Source: Actinostola sp. cb2023
Taxonomy: Eukaryota > Cnidaria > Anthozoa > Actiniaria > Actinostolidae
Assembly: GCA_033675265.1 (NCBI GenBank)
Contig: JAUJYZ010000098.1
Coordinates: 1,249,501-1,313,500, forward strand
Length of the DNA stretch: 64,000 nucleotides
Direction of reading: 5' to 3'
Shown in pieces: positions 32,307 to 43,200 of the stretch; position 1 is the stretch's first letter, and each line of letters opens with the position of its first letter. The position numbers and the translations under genes are program-made. A model generated the notes under the pieces. The model was not told the origin of the DNA and did no database searches. It was given only the letters and a program-made list of their open reading frames with translations.

Positions 32307-35300
32307 TTAAAGTTTATATAGATTGTAGTGTTGATAGTTTAAGTAAAGTAATATACCATTAATGATGTATGTCGCCATGCAAACAAGACAGATGTCTTTC
32401 AGTATGAAAATGAGAATGAATGCAAGGTAAGCAGACCCTAAACAGGACACCACAGATGTCGACAGTGCGATGTGTACAGCAAGCTGAGAATGCATCAAAC
32501 CTGTATAAAGATTTCAAATAATACTGGTATCAGCACTACATACTGTCTGTAAAACCCAACAGGGACTAGCAGTTAAGCTAACTATAGGTGTTGCATAATA
32601 ATGCATCATCTAATGGGAATTTAAATACAGTGTAAATGGTACTAAATTTACTGAAATGTACATACGTAGTACCTTATACATGTTAGACAGGGCCGAAGCC
32701 GCCAGTTTTTGAGTGGTTCGGTCAGTTTTTGAGTGGTTCAGTTTTCAAAGTTTGTTTTTCATAAAAAAAATTAACGAATAATTAAAAATGTAAATAAATT
32801 GAAACTGTTTGATTCGAAAAGTGGTCCGGTTTCACATACTGGCAGTTACGGCCCTGTTATAGTTTACATGTAGTCCCTTTTGTATGACTGAAAAGGATGG
32901 CACTGAGTAGTGCTATGCTGTCCAAACCATCAACATGTCTTGAAGACTCGATAGTGGCTTGCTGTGTCTGGGTCTTGACAGGGAGCACTCTGGGTTATTT
33001 TTGTACAGTCATATATGTACATACATGTATATTGCATCTATATTCTATTCTGTGTGCAGTGTGCCATGTTCAGTGTAGTTAATTTATATATACTTAAATG
33101 GGCCTAGATGTAAATTGAAGGGTTCCCTGCAAGAACAGCGTAAGTGATCTCTGATCAAAATCTAAATTCTCCTCGAGATTCTTTGAATTTCAAAGGAGAT
33201 TTTGGGTTTTGATCACAAGTCACTTACTAGATGTTCTTGCAGGGAGCCCTCCAATTTCTTTTGTAATTCTAGTTTTTACCCAATAAAATGTTATTATTAT
33301 TATTACTGCAGTTAAACTACACAAATGTAACGATAAGACTTGTAACTGACTTCACCTTGAACTGAACTTACAATGTACCATCCAAACTAAACTGCCCTAA
33401 ACATTATTGCACACAAATACTTATGTCTGATGTTTCATATATTATTGTAGCTCTCTTTATCTGTACACGATTCGAAACTACATGTACATGTACATATCAG
33501 TTTTTACAAGCATTCAAACAGTAATGTACATTGTACTGCATATATAGCTGCATGTTTGAGATAAAAAGCAATATAAACTTGATCTAAAATAGCATTCTTA
33601 TAATTACATACATCAACAATGATACCAACCTAGGATCAACTGAAGGGAATAAAACACAATACCAAGAACACAGTTTGGTAAGTTCAAGAAGTGGTCTTTC
33701 CCTACTAATAGTTCCACGACTCCAAACCCTCTGCTATACCTGTGTATTTTAAATCAGCTTTAATTAACAATTATTATTCCCCAAAGTGGAGGTGAGTAGT
33801 AGTGGATTATTTACCGAGCCACGAGTCCTCGAGCAGCAAGGTAAATATTCACCACTACTCACTGACACTGAGGGGGATTTAATTGTTTTAGTGTCTTCTA
33901 GGGGGGTATGGGGGCACACCCCCCCAGAAAATGTTGAAATCTAGAAGCTCGAAAATGCAATTTCCATCCATTCTGGGCATCAAATGGTGGGGAATAAAGC
34001 GTTCAATCACGGAACAGCTTTTACTTCCGGTCTATCGCGCATGTAAGGCTAGGGTCAAACGTTGAACCTGTCATGTGCCGTACCTAATTGTTGAATTAAG
34101 TTCTACAAAAGAGCGGCGTCTGACTCAGTTTGGTACGGCAGATTCTATTTGGTTCGACAGCGGAATAAATTCAACAGGGCCTGATTAGAGCGGCAACTGA
34201 GTCAGATGGTGCTCTTCCGATGTGCCGAACTAATAAAGTTTTCCCACAATTCTCCAGTACGTTCTTCTGCACATGCTCAACTATACTTTCATTTGCATTT
34301 GTTTATATGTTCGACCGAATTAATTTCAACGTTTGACTCAACCTGTCGAACTTAATTACTCGTAATAATAATAATAATAATAACTTTATTAACGTGTCAT
34401 GTTTTCATGCCCAGGCCTTTGGCCAGCACAAGTAAAAAATACAGCCCGTATTTTGTTGTTGTTGTTGATCCACGTCGCGAATCTGCAGAACGAGACAAGG
34501 AGTCTGCAATCGAGTGAGACTGGGAAGAGAGATTACAAATCACAAACCAATCAGGAAGCACCAGAGGTCAAGGGGCAAGTTCAATCACTCACGTAAAGAT
34601 CTCAAGCTGAAATAGTTCCCCAAAATCTAAGTATGTTTTTTCGATTTTTTTAACCATCTTAACCAGCCGTTTATACAAATTCTGACTGGCTGGCTGGTAT
34701 TATGTTGTCGAGTACCAGGGTGATTCCAAATTCTGCATGTTCTACCGAGTCACCCAACAAGTAACCAAACACTGATTTGATCACTATAATCGTTATCTCA
34801 GATCTAAACATTGAGAAACGGTTTAAGTAGTGAATACACCTACATGTATGATGACTAAGCACAATCTGCAATCGCATAAGTATGCGTCTTTCATGCTGCA
34901 TGCAGTGCATCCCAGTACTCAATCGCACCAGGGCACGAGTGAACGCTTGTAAAGCGTCTAGTTATATTTGGGTCGACTCGAATTGCAATTAGGTACGGCA
35001 CATGACGATTTCGACGTTCGACCCTAGCCTAAGAAAAACAGTTGTTTTTCGTTCTAAAATAAATTTCCACTACTCAATCCACCCCTAAGACAGGGACTCA
35101 TTACTTCGTTGATGTGAATACAAGCTGCTTTGTTCTACTAGAGAGAATTAGACAGGGACGCATACCGCTTGCTTCAAGGGGGTAGCTTAATTGCTGTCGT
35201 GGGGTATACTGCAGTTTATTAAACCACATTTGTATAAATGTTGAAATCAGATTGGTTAACTTTTGGTCCCAATGGAGTATCCACTAGTTCCAGAGGCAAC

Positions 35301-35889
35301 TTTAACCTTGCTCAGACGATGGCTATTTGGTAATTATATAAGTACTACTATTATATACAGTCATTTGCAAAAATTCTGGCCACTACGAAATATCAATATA
35401 TCGGGTGCATTATGGGTAATTAAATAATCGAAAATTTCCCTTAAAGCGGGTTAACGGCAGCAAAGTTGGTAGAAATACTTAGTATATTATTTTAGTCATA
35501 CGTTTGTTGTTTGTAAATTGTGCTTCATTTAATAAGTTAGGAAACTCAAAATAGTATTATTTAATTACCCATAATGCACCCGATATATTGATATATTGAT
35601 ATATCGTGGCGGCCAGAATTTTTGCAAATGACTGTATAAGAACTTAATACATGTAAGTGTTCACACAGTAAATAACAAACAAGTATTGTTGTTATGAAAA
35701 CCTAACATACTTGGATGTAAGGACCCTTGAACAGCTCATGCTGTCATTGAGGTCACAGGCTGCCTTGTAAGTCTTGTCCTTTGACTTCTTGATTTCAATG
35801 TACAATGCATACAGTGAAACAGTGATTCCAAGAACACTGAATATACCATGGTCCAATGACAAGTCAAACATCAATCCCTGCTTAATCAT
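32307..35889 (-). CDS. VKORC1: Vitamin K epoxide reductase VKORC1, complete, 3 exons
   Basis: ER membrane enzyme that reduces vitamin K epoxide and quinone for gamma-carboxylation. Exons on the minus strand: 35711-35889, 33630-33739, 32307-32500. Frames join to 160 aa (human protein 163 aa). Catalytic residues are visible: the CLVC active-site pair (Cys134 and Cys137), loop cysteines Cys45 and Cys53 in the family spacing, GRGFG-like loop entry SRGFG (62-66), Asn82 at the quinone site, and TY at 140-141 where vertebrate warfarin resistance maps. The first Met follows an in-frame upstream stop, which supports this start. The donor of exon 1 is GTATGT. Intron 1 (about 2 kb) carries a TA-flanked MITE and a 1-kb TIR element; intron 2 carries two short palindromic MITEs. 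The gene converges with SLC23. No key residue is missing, so I infer an active enzyme. Confidence 0.95.
32688..32856. mobile_element. 169-bp MITE in VKORC1 intron 2
   Basis: Ends cagggccgaagccgccagt / ctggcagttacggccctg are imperfect inverted repeats. The CAGGGCC ends resemble hAT-type termini and the element at 52482-52849. The interior has two copies of cagtttttgagtggttc. Confidence 0.55.
33113..33256. mobile_element. 144-bp palindromic MITE in VKORC1 intron 2
   Basis: Inverted ends aattgRagggYtccctgcaa over about 60 bp, through gatcaaaaNctaaa and ctccYYgaRatt, to a short loop. Confidence 0.7.
33767..33895. repeat. Hairpin repeat (tgagtagtagtggattattt)
   Basis: Stem ccNaaagtggaggtgagtag and tagtggattatttacc pair with ggtaaatattcaccacta and ctactcactgacactgaggg. 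It probably marks one end of a MITE. VKORC1 intron 1. Confidence 0.6.
34046..35030. mobile_element. 1-kb TIR element in VKORC1 intron 1
   Basis: Ends aggctagggtcaaacgttg / cgacgttcgaccctagcct, and the arms continue through tcatgtgccgtacctaatt / aattaggtacggcacatga. The interior has a (TAA)n run and no recognisable coding. Confidence 0.7.
35358..35634. mobile_element. Tc1/mariner-type MITE in VKORC1 intron 1
   Basis: 277 bp, ends cagtcatttgcaaaaattct / agaatttttgcaaatgactg, TA on both sides. Arms extend about 70 bp (atgggtaattaaata). Related to 27148-27401. Confidence 0.85.
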
Positions 35890-36407
35890 TTGGTACAGCG
35901 TTTTCTGCCGACGATCTAGAAATTATTAAGTTATAAGGATCAAGTTACGACTTCAACTGGAATTTTCAAGCCAGCCTTTGTCGAAAACTTTTCATGACAA
36001 ATTTGAACAGAAAGTTCGGTTTCGCTTTCACTCTTCAGCATGTAGCGAGTAATTGATGGTACGAAGGTAAAATTACCTAGCAATCGTTCCAAAGACGCCC
36101 GCAAAAGCGTTTCCCTTTGATATGATGTGTTTTCGAGCAGTTTTGATTTATAGACACTTCACATCCGGTGGCCATCTTGGCAAACTCTTCCATACAGACT
36201 GGGCACTAAAAACCCACAATGCACTGCCAAGTTGTTGACACAGGAAACCCGTACGAGTCTACAAATCGCGATATGCCAATACTGTATTACTATTATCAGT
36301 ATTTCGGGAAGGTTTCGATATTTCAACAATGCCGATTGCACTCAGGGAGGAGAGCATCTGTGAAGACCGTTTAATTTGCATATTTACAGTAAATGTATGT
36401 GGCTTTA

Positions 36408-36610
36408 TATCATCCCTCCGTATTTCAAGATTTTTCGTAAATAATAAAACTTGTTTTCACTAATGTGTTGTTCTTACCACCGTTTCGATGTTGTGGTAAA
36501 ACGCTCTAATGGCGCTGAAACGCCGTCACAACATCGAAAGTAGTAAGAACAACACATTAGTGAAAAAAAGTTTTATTATTTACGATAAATCTTGAAATAC
36601 GGAGGGATGA
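36408..36610. mobile_element. 203-bp hairpin MITE, probable TTA/TTTA duplication
   Basis: Arms tcatccctccgtatttcaag / cttgaaatacggagggatga continue to cactaatgtgttgttctta and its complement. Inserted in a ggctttacag site: the left flank ends ggcttta and the right flank begins tttacag, while the uninterrupted site is seen in the opposite arm near 39066. A 3-bp TTA duplication would fit PIF/Harbinger. Confidence 0.75.
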
Positions 36611-36794
36611 TTTACAGTGTGGACACTCGAACCGTGAACACTTCAAGTTTTTTTCGAACTTTTTTCCCCGAACTTTCTATTGCCTCGTAGCCTCTCAAAT
36701 GGAGCCATTACCAGAAATTACGGACATTTTACTCCCGCGATATTATGACCAGCGGTCTACTGGCAGTCCGAAATTCTCCTCGAATTTATATCAA

Positions 36795-38137
36795 AACTAG
36801 ACATTGCTATGGGCAATGTACACTCGTGCCCTGTTGAGAATGAGCTACATGTACTGACATGCTTCATTGGGATCCCTGTGGTAGTGTGGATACGAGTTTT
36901 ATTTTTGCTTGAAAGCTTCCCTTTTCTACCTGGAACCAGCACATGTAGTTATCTTTCGTGATCAATGCCGTATGTTTTATATTTCGCTGTTAGAGTGAAA
37001 ATATTTGAACATTTTAAAAGTAAAATCAAGAGACCATTATCTTGGTATATAAAAATGTATTCAACGAGTAAAGTTCAATGATTGATAGTGTTGTTGTCGG
37101 TCGATTTTTCATTTAGACTTCGAAATATAAAATACCATAAATATAAGCTTGTGGTTTCCTTTCTAGTAGAACACATAGACGTCCAGCTATTCGTGTGCTT
37201 ATATCAGTTGGACGATAAGGATTTTCACTGAATGTGGCGTGTGTGTCAGTTGTATAATTGGGCTTCCTGTGGTTTCAGGTAGCCCAAGCGTAGAAATCAG
37301 TGGATCGTGACGTCTTTGGATTTTCGTTTTGGGTCGGGAATGAGCTCTGATAAAGCCTTCAAAGGGTATGAGATTCTCAAAAATGTCTTCACAACAGTAG
37401 TCTGAAAATTAAAGAACAAATTGGTGTAGAAATTTGAGCAAGAAATTCTGGTTTTGAGTGGTTTTGAGCGATTCGAAAATTTTGGTTCAGGTCATTTTAT
37501 AGTTTTGTGTATGAGTTTGTTTGTTTCTAGAATACTAGAAATAAAGAATAATAGTTGTTGAAGTCCCCTGTGTAGTTTTCTTGAGGTTTTGAGTTGTATT
37601 TATTCGATGATGGGTCAGTTGTCTTGTGAATTTTGATGTGTTGACTAGCGCTGAACGGCGACCGATGAAGGGGATGCCCGGGCTCTGACTTGTTGCTTTA
37701 TACCTCGTCTTTTTATCCTTCATTGGGCCAACACATTTAATTTCGCCACTCTTTAACATTGCGATTGTGCGAGACAATTCAGTAGTACAAAATTCCCTTC
37801 CTAATAGACACACCAGCTTTGACTTGACTATATCATGTTTTGGATTTGCCAAAGTCCCACATCGATTACGAGAAAGATAAATGTTTGTATATAAATAGTT
37901 CCAATACATTTACATGTAGATACTAGGCCTCGGTACTAGGCGTTGCAAACCTTCTCCCCTTGCCCTCCCCCTTCTCTGATCCCCAACCCTCTCCCCTATT
38001 TATATTTGGGTCTCGATAGCATGTGACCGGATATTGCACAACTTTGCGATTTTCTGACATTGAAAAAAAAAAAAAAAAAAAAAAAATACGCGTTGGATTT
38101 TATAACTCGTGCGGCCTACGGCCTGGGCACGAGTAAT
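36795..38137. mobile_element. 1.35-kb mobile element, copy 2
   Basis: Near-identical to 14983-16334. Differences seen: a 4-bp deletion (gatc missing near 37490), one base missing near 37705, a shorter poly-A run (38063-38086) and a few substitutions. The open frame on minus (37535-37909) is not recognised and is shared only in part with copy 1. Confidence 0.85.
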
Positions 38138-39117
38138 AAATCAATTCATCAAAACCAAACTACTCTAAGTTTGTTTAGAAATACCAAGCGTTTGTGTTGT
38201 GGTTGATAGATTTAATATTGAAGAGCTTGCTTACGCTCGGCACAGAGTACGAACGACTCACTCTTGACACTTCGAAATTTTAAAAAGAACACAGGAAGCC
38301 CAATCCATGAACTATGAGTTTGAATTTCCCGCTTTTAGGAGCCTTCACCTTCTTTGAACAGCAATATCACACATAAAACTACCAGGCTACTAAGTTCTTG
38401 TAAAATGTCGGAATCAAACGGCGAAAATTGCTATATTTTGGGTGATTTCTTGGTGATTTCAGGACATTCAACAGCTCAGATGTTTGCTCAAGGCCTCCGA
38501 GAAATAGTGCTTTTTCACTTGTGGTTTGCGGCCTTTTGTATCATCGAAATCATATCATTTTGACGGATTTAGACTTACTGTGAGTTGAGGCAATGTTGGA
38601 GATGTCGGCACCGATGGATCCATGCAATCATCGAAAGTTTAAAGCTCGGAAAGTAATGCAGGTAACACTTTTTTTGCTCGATTAAGGGGCATGTATTGTC
38701 AATATTCGTTGTTGTTTTGGATCCATTTTGCGTCCAGTGCAATGAATTAAACGATGCAAAAATGTTCACAGAATATGTTATAAAGACTATATTTTACGTC
38801 TGGAAGTCCGCACCTAAAATTCAAAGCTGTATAAATGTCAAAATTTCAAATTACATTTGAAGTCCCATACATTTCTTTGTGTTGTTGAGCGGCCATTTTG
38901 AAATGTCGATCGTACTGAAAACTAATACCGTGACGTCAGATGTCCGTAATTTCTGGTAATGACTTAGTGATCAAAATAAATCATTTTTCTGATCAATTTG
39001 CTCAATCGATAATTTATATATGTGTGTTGGAAAAAACCTAAGTGTTCACGGTTCGAGTGTCCATACTGTAAAGCCACATACATTTACTGTAAATATGCAA
39101 ATTAAACGGTCTTCACA

Positions 39118-40252
39118 TATAATGAGCTTGGGCTCCCTGTGGTTCAGGTGGGGAGTGGCAATAAATAATTGTTACCCCTAAAAGGTAACAACTCTAAAAC
39201 AATGAACAATTCAGATGATTACAAAAAAGCTACAACAGTCATTCTACCCTGGTTCCAGAGGCGCTTTTCAAGCCGATGGCGAGTTGTGGGACGCTTTTCG
39301 AGCCGAAGGCGAGTTGTGGAGCGAACCGATACCGTCTTTATTGTCTCTTGTGATCCTTTTAGATTTGTGACACCCTAAGTGGTACCAAATCGCGGATCTG
39401 GAACCCTACAAGGTACGATGAGTATCCCCACCACTTTATATATATATGGGAGTCCCCCCTCCGTGGGACGGGGTATGAATATCCACCAAGGTGGTTCCCA
39501 CATAATCAATGCTTTTGTCAAGGAGTACAGCGGTGTCTAAACAAACTCGAAACGGGAGTATTACTAATTCAACTATTCTGCTTTTGGACGGTGTATTCAA
39601 AATTATTATTGTAAGCCGCGATTGTGAATGCCAGCTAAATTGATCGAGCCGAAATCACCAGTTCATATTTTTGTTGTCAAAATTTGGACCTGTCGGTTGT
39701 TACCTCGTCAGAACATTACTAGATTGAATTAGTATTTGTGCTAAGCACAATAAAATCCAAGCAATATTGACGCGGAGCGAGCGAGTTAAAAAATACGGCA
39801 AATCGGTCATTCATTATGCGCGAGCCACCTTAAATTCAGGCTACCCACCGGGGCGTAGTCATATACAACCGTATCAACAACTTATGTGTAACATCGACCA
39901 AAGCTTTATTTTAAAAACAACTTTAAGTATCATATTTTTTACGTTTATAAGCTTTTTATGTAAGTGCAAGATGGCTTTCGCAGAAGCGTACACCCTCTCA
40001 AGTAAACAGAAGTCGATTTCAATGTTATAGGGCGCTTTCGACCCTACAGACCGGCCTGTCTATCCACTGATTTTAATAACGGAACACACTGGCATCAAGA
40101 TAATCCTTTTTGCGCTTCCAGTTCGTATTTAAGATGACAGCTGTGTATTGTTAGAATCAGTGCACAGTCCGGTCTATCCAGCCAAATGCGCTGTTAGTGC
40201 CCATATTTTCTAAAAGGCAATACTTTCTACAAAACACTGATTATCTCCATCC
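39118..40252. other. Non-coding stretch between a transposon nest and CLASRP
   Basis: Contains a copy of the poly-G-associated repeat (39165-39475: cccctaaaaggtaac, ctaagtggtaccaaatcgcg, catatatatatgggagtccc-like end) and one end of the 58861-59113 family (ttgtcaaggagtacagcg, 39516-39555). The CLASRP 3' UTR occupies the right part. No other gene. Confidence 0.45.
39905..39910 (-). terminator. Candidate polyadenylation signal of CLASRP
   Basis: AATAAA on the minus strand, about 345 nt downstream of the CLASRP stop codon at 40253-40255. It is the first canonical hexamer I see there. Confidence 0.35.
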
Positions 40253-43200
40253 TTAGTTGTTGTCGTATACATAATGAATAACTTCCTCTCCACCTGTTTC
40301 CTCATCGAAGTCTACAACCGGAACTGAAGGAGGAAAGAAGTGTTGTTAATCTTTTTATTTCATTAAATTAAAACATAAATACACAATTAAAGTCACAAGG
40401 ATTTTAAATTCAAGAAGTTTCGAGCCAGATAATTTCTGTACGTTTATGTAAAAGAACCAAAAGGTTTTTTGTCCGAAGACCAGTCTAGTCTTATTGCGCA
40501 GAGTCAAGAGGGAGTCTGTATCATTCTTTGTCTCGACTTGTATGCCCAAAGAGAAGAGAGTCCTGGCCACAGTCGTTCATTGTGAAATTCTCACTAGTGA
40601 TATTTTCGATTGGCGTGAATAATATAAATACCTGGTCTTGGTGGAGACTCTGTATCACTTTCATGACGACTGTTGGCAGAGAAAAGAGCTTTTTAGATTG
40701 AACGCGACTATGCTGTGCAGGGGCGTAGGCACGGGGTCCCAGGGGTGCCTGTGACCCCCCTTCTTCTGGGTCTACTCTTTAAATTTATATGCTTGAGGAG
40801 GGGAGCCTGGGGGATTTGGTGGCGAACGATGAAGTGTGACCCCCCCAATGGAAAATCCTTGTTACGCCCCTGTTGTGTCTTACATATACAGAACTAAGTG
40901 ATGTCGTATGTGTGCATACATCAAATACTCTCTTCAATAATACAGTAATACTCAACCTTGTTACTGTCAAAAAAATACTATAATAATATAAGTACCTTCT
41001 TTCAGGAGATCTTGAGCGGCTCCTTCGATGAGAACTCCAGCTTCTTGGAGATGGTGAACGTCGACTTCTGAGCAAAACATCAATACTTGTAAAAAATTTA
41101 AAAGAAAGCAAGATCTCTGATGCCAACAAACTTACTTGTCTCTCCATTTTCTCTGCTTTTGTCTAAGATCATCCTCACGGTCCTAAAGACATCCAATAGT
41201 AAGTAAGAAATATAAAAAATGAGTATACTTACATAGAAGCCTATATCAGTTATAATAGGTTTAATTACCAATCTTTCTTGTTCTTTAACATCACGCTTTA
41301 TTCGTTCTTCTTTTCGATCAACCTTAACTACATATTGTACATAAACAAAGCAATGAAGTGGTTAGGACCACAGCTATGAACAGATAGATACATAGAGATA
41401 GCTAGGGTTGTTAAAGTGCACAAAATGCTGGCACTATAATTTAGTCGAACCTCAACTACCAGACACAACCCATGCTGCCCTTAAAGATACGACCATATAT
41501 GACCATATATGGCAAAAAAAGTGATTGTGTTGATATCGTTTAATCAGTGACTGGACAACATCTTTCTTCTGTTCTTTCATGTTTGTTCAATAAAGAAAAT
41601 AAATAATAATTGACCCTAAAAGGTACGGAGTGATGTTACGTAACTGACCTTTGAGTCGGAACCCTAAAAGGTACACACAGGAAATATTTTCAACCCTAAA
41701 AGGACCGCCGATCACCCCTACCACTTGGACAAAGGGAGTACCCCCCCCCCCCCCCCCCCCCCCCCCGGGATTGTAGGTCCCAAAGGTATTCGATTACAGA
41801 TGGTTTTACTAAACTTACGTTGTTTGTTTAACATCAATTGCATTCTCCTCTTCATTCGATCTTGTGGAGTAAGTTTTGTCTACAAGTCAACATACATTAT
41901 AAGACTGTATTAAATGTGACTATCAATAATCGGCACTATTAAAATGTGACTATCAATAATGCACTATTAAAATAAGACTATCAATAATGCACTATTAAAA
42001 TATGACTATCAATAATGCACTATTCAAACTCATTTGCATATACTAAATTATGCATGCAAGTCATTATAAAGTCCCAAGGGAATAGACGCTAATATATAAA
42101 CCACTCCTTGAGTAAGCACGGTCACTTAGGCGGCAAACACGAAACCAACATAACAAGCTTCGAAACCCACCCGCCCTGCCCTTACGATCTGTGTTCGGTG
42201 GCTGCTACACGAACGAAAAAAAAAAACTTCACCTTACCACAACGACTCTCCGCTTCGCCCCTGGCTACAGCGGAGGGTTGCTCCCATATCTTAACCAACA
42301 ACAATGACAGCAGGAATGCAATATAATGTACTATTAAAATGTGACTATCAATAATGCACTATAATGCACTATTAAAATGTGACTATCAATAATGCACTAT
42401 TAAAATGTGACTATCAATAATGCACTATTAAAATGTGACTATCAATAATGCACTATTAAAATGTGACTATCAATAATGCACTATTAAAATGTGACTATCA
42501 ATAATGCATGCACTATAAAAAATGTGACTATCACTATAAAATGCACTAAAATGTGACTATCAATATGCACTATTAAAATAAAATGTGACTATCAATAATG
42601 CACTATTAAAATGTGACTATCAATAATGCACTATTAAAATGTGACTATCAATAATGCACTATTAAAATGTGACTATCAAGGGCCAAGCAGGCAAATTATT
42701 GTGCTGATGACTAATGTACCAACCTTGTTTTTGGAATCTCCTGTGGATTTTTTCTCTTTATTTAATCTGAAAGTGGAAAAGGAAAAAACTATTAGCGAGC
42801 ATATCTTTACATGATGTTAAATTATATAAGGACAACATGTGAAGCCTACGAAAGCACCACACATCTTTGCACTCAACCTCTCCAGTCTCTTTCTTCCTCG
42901 AGGGTGAAGTCAAGTGGAGACTACCGAGGTGTAGCCACCTTGATTTTAGGACCTCACCTAAGAACGCCTGCAAAGGAGACTAACCGAGGTGTTGAGTACA
43001 AAGAAACAGGTGCTTTCGCAGGCAACGACTTACCCTGATAATTTGGCAGTTGCCTTGGCAGTGTCTTTAGCTCTTAACGATTCTCTGTTTTCACGACCTT
43101 CATCACGATAATGATCACGCTCTTCACGATATCGATCACGATCACGGGAATTACTCCTGCTTCGGCTTCTCCGTCTGAGTCTATCACGTGATGAGCTTCT

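Larger units (their letters stand above)
36359..39117. mobile_element. 2.76-kb TIR element carrying two nested insertions
   Basis: Inverted arms: tgtgaagaccgtttaatttg at the left and its complement ending at 39117; further paired blocks are ggacactcgaaccgtgaaca (36618-36640 against 39040-39062) and attaccagaaattacggaca (36709-36728 against 38939-38958). The left arm is split by a hairpin MITE, and the centre contains copy 2 of the 1.35-kb element. Unique interior 38140-38930 shows no gene. Confidence 0.75.

Noticed and set aside
42035..42318. Possible mitochondrial or rRNA insert inside the 28-bp array
   Set aside because: Slightly more GC-rich but no rRNA or mitochondrial motif could be recognised.
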